A stretch of DNA of 47,676 nucleotides from Candidatus Gastranaerophilales bacterium (GTDB lineage: Bacteria; Cyanobacteriota; Vampirovibrionia; Gastranaerophilales; Gastranaerophilaceae), in the NCBI GenBank assembly GCA_944324055.1, contig CALUUV010000003.1:1-47676 (forward strand), read 5' to 3'. A program made the translations under genes and the position numbers. Positions 41,917 to 47,676 of the stretch are shown here, piece after piece; position 1 is the stretch's first letter, and every line of letters starts with the position of its first letter. The notes beneath the pieces were generated by a model that was given only the letters and a program-made list of their open reading frames with translations, searched no databases and was not told where the DNA came from.

Positions 41917-43380
41917 TTATTTAATAGCTGCTTTTATTCGTTTTTCAACTTTATCTTTTCCTAGAATTGCAAGTGTTGCAGTCATATCTGCACCTCTTGT
42001 TCTTCCTGTAACAGCAGCTCTTATAGCCCACATTGTAACTTTAGGTTTGATACCTTTTTCTTTGAAGAAGCCTCTGAAAGCATCAAGTTTTTCGTGTAAG
42101 TTTTCTTCAGTGTATTCCCAATCTTTAGATTGTTCTAAGTACTCTTTTAATACTTCTTGTGATGTTTCAGTATCAATAACTTCTGTTTGTACATCAGGTT
42201 CAATATCAACTGTTTCTCCAAAGAAATAAGTTACAGCGTCTGTAATATCAGATAATAAAACCAAAGGTTCTCTTGTTACTTCAATCATTCTTGTAAATTG
42301 TTCATCAGTAAGTTCTGATAAATTGTATTTTTCAAGATATGGAAGTAAACGTTTTTTTAGTTCATCCATTGGTAACATTTTGATATAGTGGCTGTTCATC
42401 CATTTTAATTTATCGTATTCAAAAATTGAATTAGATGAAGAAATTTCATTGATTCTGAAATCTTCAGCGATTTTATCAACAGGTTTAATTTCTTCTCCGT
42501 CAGATGGAGCCCAACCTAATAAAGCAACGAAGTTAATTAATGCTTCTGTTAAGTACCCTTCTTTTACGAAATCGCTAACAGCAGTTGCACCGTGTCTTTT
42601 TGATAATTTACTTCTATCAGGAGCAAGAATCATTCCTAAGTGACCAAATTTAGGAACTTCAGCACCTAATGCTTCATAAATAAGAATTTGTTTATAAGTA
42701 TTTGAAATATGGTCTTCTCCACGGATTACGTGTGAAATTTTCATTAACATATCATCAATTACAACTGCATAGTTGTAAGTTGGAGCACCATTAGATTTTT
42801 GTATAACAAAATCTCCTAAAAGGTCTGTATCCATATGTAATTCACCTTTTACAAGGTCATCAAATTTCAAAATAGAAGAATCGTGGAAAGCTTTTTGTGC
42901 TTTTGCAATATTAAATCTTATAGCAGGTTTTCTTCCTTCTGCTCTTAATTTAGCTTTTTCTTCTTCTGTTAAATTTTCACATTTTTTAGAATATACATAA
43001 GGTTTTTTGTTTCTAGTAGCTTCTTCTTTTTCTGCTTCAAGGTCTTCTGGAGTACAGAAGCATTCATAAGCAAATCCAGAATCTAATAATTGTTGAACAT
43101 ATTTAGGATAAATATCAAATCTTTCAGATTGAGTATAAGGGCCATAAGGTCCGCCAACATCAGGACCTTCATCCCAATTTAATCCTAAAGCTTTTAAACT
43201 ATCAAAAATATTATCAATATATTCTTGACTAGTTCTTTCTGCATCAGTGTCTTCTATTCTTAAAACGAATTTACCGTTATTTTTTTTAGCAAATAAAAAA
43301 TTAAATAATGCTGTTCTCGCAGTTCCAACGTGCAAGTTTCCGCTTGGAGATGGAGCTATTCTTACTCTTACTTCTTCCAT
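41917..43380 (-). CDS. gltX: Glutamyl-tRNA synthetase
   Basis: GltX charges tRNA-Glu. It is 487 aa from the ATG at 43380, which has AAAGGAT 7 nt upstream; a longer frame starting at 43416 adds a Lys-rich leader and is rejected. The class I HIGH motif is in PSPSGNLHVGTAR near the N-terminus, and the KMSKS-like loop is DRSKLSKRHG near residue 245. The C-terminal anticodon-binding domain is present. It may be non-discriminating (also charging tRNA-Gln) in organisms lacking GlnRS, which cannot be decided here. Confidence 0.95.
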   Translation of the reverse strand: MEEVRVRIAPSPSGNLHVGTARTALFNFLFAKKNNGKFVLRIEDTDAERTSQEYIDNIFDSLKALGLNWDEGPDVGGPYGPYTQSERFDIYPKYVQQLLDSGFAYECFCTPEDLEAEKEEATRNKKPYVYSKKCENLTEEEKAKLRAEGRKPAIRFNIAKAQKAFHDSSILKFDDLVKGELHMDTDLLGDFVIQKSNGAPTYNYAVVIDDMLMKISHVIRGEDHISNTYKQILIYEALGAEVPKFGHLGMILAPDRSKLSKRHGATAVSDFVKEGYLTEALINFVALLGWAPSDGEEIKPVDKIAEDFRINEISSSNSIFEYDKLKWMNSHYIKMLPMDELKKRLLPYLEKYNLSELTDEQFTRMIEVTREPLVLLSDITDAVTYFFGETVDIEPDVQTEVIDTETSQEVLKEYLEQSKDWEYTEENLHEKLDAFRGFFKEKGIKPKVTMWAIRAAVTGRTRGADMTATLAILGKDKVEKRIKAAIK

Positions 43381-43440
43381 TTTTATATCCTTTCGTTTAT
43401 GTTTATATTTTCTCACAAAAAAATAAAAGAGAATAGGTTA

Positions 43441-44751
43441 TTACTTAAATATAATAACTCCTATTAATGCAAAAATTATTAAAGCAAGATTGTAATGAAT
43501 AAATGTAGGAACGCAAGTGTCCCAAATATGATTGTGTTGACCGTCGATATTTAAACCTGATGTTGGTCCAAGTGTTGTATCAGAGGCTGGTGAACCTGCA
43601 TCACCTAAAGCTGCAGCAGCCGCTAGTAATACGACCGTTTGTGGTACATTGAATCCGATACTTAGACATATAGGTACAAATACAACTGCAAGAATAGGTA
43701 TTGTTCCGAAAGATGTTCCTATTCCGATAGTTATTAATAATCCTAATGCTAACATTATAATCGCTGTAACAATATGACTTGGAGGCAATACAGATGTAAC
43801 ATAAGTTACTAATGATTCTATACCTCCTGTTGTTTTTAAAACAGTAGCAAAGCCAGATGCTACAAGCATAACAAAGGCAACATATCCCATAAGATATATT
43901 CCTTCATCCATTAGTTTATCCATTTTAGAATGTTTTATTGCCCCCAATGAGAAAATTATTCCTAAACCGGTCAAAGCTCCTAATGGAAGAGAATGAGTCC
44001 AAATTTGTACAACAAATGTTACGACTGCAGCGATTAAAGTTATCCAATGATTTTTATTAAACTTCATATCTTCTAGATGTTCTTCAGGTTTATCAATCAT
44101 TTCATATTTGCGAGGTTTTCTATATGATATAAATACTGCAATTAACAATGCTACAACCATACCCAACCCAAGAATCCAGGTTGATTTCCATATATCATTT
44201 TTTGCAACATTCATTCCGTTTTGAATCATATTGTCAGCTATTAAGTTATGGAAAATAAGACCAAAACCTGCAGGAATAGTTATATAAGGAGTTTTTAACC
44301 CAAATGCTAAAAGACACGCAATAGCACGTCTATCTATTTGTAATAGGTTCATTGTAGGAATTAATGCTGGAATTAATATTGGTATAAATGCTATGTGTAT
44401 AGGAATAATGTTTTGTGATGCCATAGCAATAAGTCCAAGTATCACAAATAAAATCCAAGCACGATTGTTTACAATATCTATTATTTTTTTTGCAATAACA
44501 TCTGTAAATCCAGTATGGTTCATTGCTGCAGCAAAAGCACCTAAAAGAATGTAACTTAAGGCCGTTTCAGAGTTGCCACCCATGCCGGAAATGAAAGTAT
44601 TCATTATATGTTCAATGTTCATTCCTGATGTTAAGCCTGCAAAAATGCTTGATATTAGTATTGCAAGTAGTACATTAATTCTGCATAAACATAATACGCA
44701 AAGCAGAATAATAGATGTAACAACAGGGTTAAATAATATGTGTAAAATCAA
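43441..44751 (-). CDS. Na+/H+ antiporter family protein (YuiF-like)
   Basis: 436 aa integral membrane protein with about eleven or twelve hydrophobic segments. It resembles the YuiF/NhaC-related antiporter family: the DAGSPASDTTLGPT loop near 387-400 and the GIGTSFGTIPILA segment are typical. It could also transport an amino acid such as histidine. The ATG overlaps the stop of the upstream 102-aa gene in ATGA fashion, so the two are translationally coupled. The transported ion is not decided by sequence. Confidence 0.8.
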   Translation of the reverse strand: MILHILFNPVVTSIILLCVLCLCRINVLLAILISSIFAGLTSGMNIEHIMNTFISGMGGNSETALSYILLGAFAAAMNHTGFTDVIAKKIIDIVNNRAWILFVILGLIAMASQNIIPIHIAFIPILIPALIPTMNLLQIDRRAIACLLAFGLKTPYITIPAGFGLIFHNLIADNMIQNGMNVAKNDIWKSTWILGLGMVVALLIAVFISYRKPRKYEMIDKPEEHLEDMKFNKNHWITLIAAVVTFVVQIWTHSLPLGALTGLGIIFSLGAIKHSKMDKLMDEGIYLMGYVAFVMLVASGFATVLKTTGGIESLVTYVTSVLPPSHIVTAIIMLALGLLITIGIGTSFGTIPILAVVFVPICLSIGFNVPQTVVLLAAAAALGDAGSPASDTTLGPTSGLNIDGQHNHIWDTCVPTFIHYNLALIIFALIGVIIFK

Positions 44752-45056
44752 GCTTGTTTCTCCTGTAATTTTTCAATAATTTCTAATGCTGTTTCTTTTT
44801 GAAGTTCAAAAGGCATAAGCTTTAAATATTCAAAGGCATCAGATATTTCTTTGTCTTCATCATACCAACGTTTACATAGATAAATAAAAGCATCTTCAAG
44901 TTTATTTTCTTCAATATAAATATTAAAGTTATGGCTTTTATCCTTAATATATTCAGCGCATATAAGTTGAACAGATTTATTAGCTTTTTCTAACATACTA
45001 ACCGCTAAACTAATTGTCGGATCTTCATCATACCAGCGTCGTTTAATGTTGTTCAT
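44748..45056 (-). CDS. Hypothetical protein with duplicated RWYDED motif, 102 aa
   Basis: An unknown helical protein. The motif RWYDEDPTISLAVSMLE (about residues 7-23) recurs as RWYDEDKEISDAFEYLK (about 63-79), so it looks like two copies of a 55-residue helical unit. No signal peptide or membrane segment. It lies directly upstream of the antiporter-like gene, with a 4-bp overlap. I cannot name a family; a small helical regulatory or chaperone-like role is conceivable. Confidence 0.65.
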   Translation of the reverse strand: MNNIKRRWYDEDPTISLAVSMLEKANKSVQLICAEYIKDKSHNFNIYIEENKLEDAFIYLCKRWYDEDKEISDAFEYLKLMPFELQKETALEIIEKLQEKQA

Positions 45057-45064
45057 TTAGACCT

Positions 45065-45487
45065 CTAAAAAATAGGTTTTCTTTCAATTTGTGTAACTGT
45101 ACAAGTTCCTTCACCTCTAGTTACAAATTGAGCCCTATTTGTATAAGCATTATTTGCATAAATTTCATTTAGTTTAATTTTTTTTGTTACTTGATTATAA
45201 GTAACTTGTGTTTCTACAATTGTATTGAAGCTTGCTGCTTTGTGATGAAAAATAATTTCTTCTTCGGTAAACTTTTCTACATCTAATGGTAAATTATTTG
45301 CATCATAAACTTCAGCCAAAACAGTATCAATAATAAAAAATCTTTCTAATGTTGAACGGTTCATAACCTCTTCTGTTGCTGTATTTACGGCTTCAATATT
45401 AAGATTACACTGCAACAAATATTGTTCAGCAAAAGATTGTGATAATGTTGATAAAAATATTAAACAAAATAATATAAACTTTTTCAT
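45065..45487 (-). CDS. Secreted hypothetical protein, 140 aa
   Basis: A signal peptide (MKKFILFCLIFLSTLSQSFA, then EQ) is followed by a small beta-rich domain with Cys near residues 26 and 132 that could form a disulfide. It ends in Arg/Lys-rich residues. The gene is 8 nt upstream of the RWYDED gene and is likely in the same transcript with the antiporter-like gene. No family is recognised. It is presumably periplasmic. Confidence 0.7.
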   Translation of the reverse strand: MKKFILFCLIFLSTLSQSFAEQYLLQCNLNIEAVNTATEEVMNRSTLERFFIIDTVLAEVYDANNLPLDVEKFTEEEIIFHHKAASFNTIVETQVTYNQVTKKIKLNEIYANNAYTNRAQFVTRGEGTCTVTQIERKPIF

Positions 45488-45532
45488 ATATAAAATGTTA
45501 TCACAAATTATAAATATTTGTTAAATTTACAC

Positions 45533-45560
45533 TTGTAAAATAAAAAACATGATTTAGAAT
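45533..45560 (+). promoter_or_regulatory. Candidate promoter for the YjfB-like small gene
   Basis: TTGTAA at 45533-45538, a 16-nt spacer and TAGAAT at 45555-45560. Same -35 and spacing as the promoter at 1001-1028. Confidence 0.4.
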
Positions 45561-45592
45561 ATATATATAGGACATAATAAGGATATTAATAT

Positions 45593-45778
45593 ATGGTACA
45601 ACCTATTTCCTCTTCTAACATTGACCCCACATCAGGAACAGGGGATGTAAAGACTGCTATTGCAGTAAAAATGTTTCAAGAGATGCAAAAATCACAAGAA
45701 ATAGCCGGATCTATTATCCAAGATACAGCTGAAATATCACAAGAAGCTATGGACGCATGTAAAGCAGAAGGTTGCTAA
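45593..45778 (+). CDS. Small YjfB-like (putative motility) protein, 61 aa
   Basis: 61 aa. The central KTAIAVKMFQEMQKSQEIAG recalls the PF14070 YjfB family of small putative motility proteins: a variable N-terminus, then a V-x-KK/MF-Q-x-x-QK-helix. The match is partial and from memory, so the assignment is tentative. A Cys-containing C-terminus (CKAEGC) is unusual. AAGGAT lies about 8 nt before the ATG. No signal peptide. Two flagellins elsewhere in the window make a motility link plausible. Confidence 0.5.
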   Translation: MVQPISSSNIDPTSGTGDVKTAIAVKMFQEMQKSQEIAGSIIQDTAEISQEAMDACKAEGC

Positions 45779-45796
45779 AGGGATAATAAAATTATA

Positions 45797-47074
45797 TTAC
45801 CCCATAGTACCTTTAAATAGTTTTTTAATGAAATCAAGTGGACTAGATTGATTATTCAATTTATCTTGAATACGATCATAGTTTTGAATAATATATGGAT
45901 TTCGTGGGTCAAGAGATTTCAATTTGTCCATGTAATTTATCATTTCATTATAATCGCCGATTCTTTCTCTGAACTCGGCGAGTTTCTGTAGGGCTCTTTT
46001 GCTATTAGGGTTTAGTTCTAATAATCTTTCATAAAATTCTACTGAATGGTTTTTATCTGTTGTATCTAAAATGTCTGCGATTGTTGTAACAAGTTCGATA
46101 TTTTTGTTATCTAATTGGTAAGCAATCATATATTCATTCATTGATACGTCTTTATCACCTTTTAGATTATAGAATTTTGCCCAATTAACATGTGAAGAGA
46201 ATTCATCCCCTTGTTTTTCATAAATTAATGCTTTCATTTGGTATGTAACAAGTGAATTAGGTTCAAATTTATTATGTTCTTCTACTTCTTCTAATGCTTT
46301 ATCAAAATTGTTTGTTTGGTAATAGTATTGAGCAAGTAAAGAATGAAATTTTGCATTTTTTGAATACTTATCTTTAACAGATTGCATAGTTGAATATGCT
46401 TCATCGTTCTTGCCCATATCCATCAAGCATCTAATTTTTAAAAGTTCGTCTTTTGTTAATTCAATTGCTTTTTGAGGATCATCAGCCTTTACGTACAATT
46501 TTGCAAGTTCTTCGTTTATGTTATTGTATCCTTTTTCTCTTGCTTTTTCTAATGTATCAATTGCACTTTCAATAAAACCTGTTTTCAAATAAATATTTGC
46601 AAGGTTTAGATATATATTTTCATTGTCATAATTTGAATCAATTAGTTTTAAATATTCATCAATTGCTTGGTTTTCCTTATGAACCCCATCATAAAGAGTT
46701 GCAAGAATGTATCTAGCTGCATTTGTATCGTGTTCATTATCAGCTTTTTCAACAGCTTTTTTATAATCATTTATTGCATGTTCAAATTGTTCTTGAATAA
46801 CATGTAATTCCCCTTTACAAACATAGTATTTATATCTGTTAGTTTCAGAACATATATCCATTAGTTGTTCATATGCCATAAGGTTTCGGCTATCAAGTTT
46901 TATTAATTCTGTATAAAATCTTTCAGCTTCATCTTTTTTATTAAGTATTGATGCAATATGTCCCAATCTTTCTAGGATGTGTACATTTTTAGGGTTATTA
47001 GCATACATTTTTTTATATTCTTCATATGCTAAATCATATTGTCCGTTTTCTTCTAATTGTTCTGCTGATGCCAT
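45797..47074 (-). CDS. Tetratricopeptide-repeat protein, 425 aa
   Basis: A chain of about ten to twelve TPR units (for example LAYEEYKKMYANNPKNVHIL, ANIYLKTGFIESAIDTLEKA, YERLLELNPNSKRALQKLAE) covers nearly the whole protein. No signal peptide or membrane segment. The ATG at 47074 is preferred over one at 47089, since GAGG lies 9 nt upstream; the longer frame overlaps the pth stop. TPR proteins serve as scaffolds; the partner is unknown. The short tail (about 20 residues) has a Lys-rich amphipathic helix, LDFIKKLFKG, that might touch membrane. Confidence 0.85.
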   Translation of the reverse strand: MASAEQLEENGQYDLAYEEYKKMYANNPKNVHILERLGHIASILNKKDEAERFYTELIKLDSRNLMAYEQLMDICSETNRYKYYVCKGELHVIQEQFEHAINDYKKAVEKADNEHDTNAARYILATLYDGVHKENQAIDEYLKLIDSNYDNENIYLNLANIYLKTGFIESAIDTLEKAREKGYNNINEELAKLYVKADDPQKAIELTKDELLKIRCLMDMGKNDEAYSTMQSVKDKYSKNAKFHSLLAQYYYQTNNFDKALEEVEEHNKFEPNSLVTYQMKALIYEKQGDEFSSHVNWAKFYNLKGDKDVSMNEYMIAYQLDNKNIELVTTIADILDTTDKNHSVEFYERLLELNPNSKRALQKLAEFRERIGDYNEMINYMDKLKSLDPRNPYIIQNYDRIQDKLNNQSSPLDFIKKLFKGTMG

Positions 47075-47088
47075 ATATAAATACCTCA

Positions 47089-47646
47089 TTAATTATAATT
47101 ATTCTGTGTTTTTTCAATCCCGTTTGCAAAGTAAAATTCAATTGCTTCTGCGGATTTTTGTATAACTTTCTTTAAATCGTCTGCTTGTTCTTTTGAAAAA
47201 TTTTGAAGAACAAAAGCTTCCGATGGTATTGGTGGTTGTGGTCCTATGCCAACTTTTAAGCGTGCAAATTTATTTGTTCCTAAGTGTTGGATAATAGATT
47301 TTATTCCATTATGTCCACCGTCAGAGCCGGATGCTCTAAATCTTATTTTACCTAAATCAAGTGATAAGTCATCATAGACAACCAGAGTATTTTCAACTGG
47401 AATTTTATAATAATCCATTACAGCTCTGAGTGCTTCTCCTGATAGGTTCATATATGTTGTAGGTTTTATTAATATAGTATCTTCATTATTTATTCTTGTT
47501 CTTGTAATTAAAGATTTTAACTTAGAGTTTTCTTTAAAAGTTTCAGAATTATTTATTGCAATATAATCTACAACCATAAATCCTGCATTGTGTCTAGTGA
47601 ATAAATATTTATCTCCTACATTACCTAAACCGACTATAAGATTCAT
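47089..47646 (-). CDS. pth: Peptidyl-tRNA hydrolase
   Basis: Pth releases peptides from peptidyl-tRNA so that tRNA can be reused. 185 aa, the normal length. VGLGN at the N-terminus, the catalytic His in TRHNAGF (about 20), YDDLSLDLGKIR and SDGGHNGIKSI near 108-118 are all standard. The ATG at 47646 is preferred to the one at 47652 because AGAGG lies 6 nt upstream. It overlaps or abuts the TPR gene, so the two are coupled. The window ends just upstream of the gene. Confidence 0.96.
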   Translation of the reverse strand: MNLIVGLGNVGDKYLFTRHNAGFMVVDYIAINNSETFKENSKLKSLITRTRINNEDTILIKPTTYMNLSGEALRAVMDYYKIPVENTLVVYDDLSLDLGKIRFRASGSDGGHNGIKSIIQHLGTNKFARLKVGIGPQPPIPSEAFVLQNFSKEQADDLKKVIQKSAEAIEFYFANGIEKTQNNYN

Positions 47647-47676
47647 TTTCATCCTCTAATTTATAAAATAATAATC

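Overview
The window is an AT-rich bacterial chromosome segment with a mixed diderm gene set: minCDE, an LptF/LptG-type permease, plsY, two flagellins, a GH57 glucan-branching enzyme, RicT (PSP1/YaaT family) and a TM1266-like hydrogenase regulator. This combination, with the very low GC and many lineage-specific small and secreted proteins, fits best with a gut Vampirovibrionia/Melainabacteria (Gastranaerophilales-like) genome. That is an inference from gene content; no marker phylogeny was run. No insertion sequence, integrase, CRISPR array or rRNA operon is visible, and the one RNA gene I can support is a tRNA-Asp.

Layout. 1-8.1 kb: plsY, a TPR-glycosyltransferase fusion, a large unknown protein with a degenerate HD-like segment, a secreted trypsin-like protease, a ComF-type phosphoribosyltransferase and an exported glycine-zipper protein. 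8.1-12.4 kb (minus strand): minC-minD-minE as a tight operon, in which MinE carries a long acidic tail, then the GH57 enzyme. 12.7-15.8 kb: a 1033-residue SF1 helicase fused to a nuclease-like domain. 15.9-19.2 kb: a small unknown gene and a 913-residue flagellin-like protein with a giant RTX-like repeat insertion. 19.2-23.5 kb (minus): YjgP/YjgQ permease, mtnA, a membrane protein and a putative HExxH metallopeptidase. 23.6-30.9 kb (plus): two tandem zinc dehydrogenases, a small gene, dnaA, ribH, murQ, gpsA and ricT. 31.0-32.3 kb: a conventional short flagellin behind a structured leader of about 250 nt. 32.4-37 kb: proB-proA-tyrA, a TM1266-like regulator, a SIMPL protein and a small secreted protein. 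37-41.8 kb: a secreted protein, a predicted ADP-ribosyltransferase, tRNA-Asp, a sugar-porter MFS transporter, a PAP2 phosphatase and a second HExxH protein. 41.9-47.6 kb (mostly minus): gltX, a Na+/H+ antiporter-like protein, several small genes, a large TPR protein and pth.

How the parts may work together. Housekeeping functions dominate: division-site selection, replication initiation, proline and tyrosine synthesis, phospholipid synthesis, translation. Interleaved with them is an accessory surface/secreted layer: two flagellins that share an identical 14-nt leader motif, a TPR-glycosyltransferase with FlmG-like architecture that could modify flagellin, a YjfB-like motility-associated small protein, and three or four candidate effector-type enzymes (an ADP-ribosyltransferase fold, two HExxH proteins, an HD-like protein). 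No other flagellar structural gene lies in the window. Several genes, including dnaA, have a -10 box only 6-7 nt upstream of ATG and no Shine-Dalgarno, which suggests leaderless mRNAs alongside ordinary SD-led genes.
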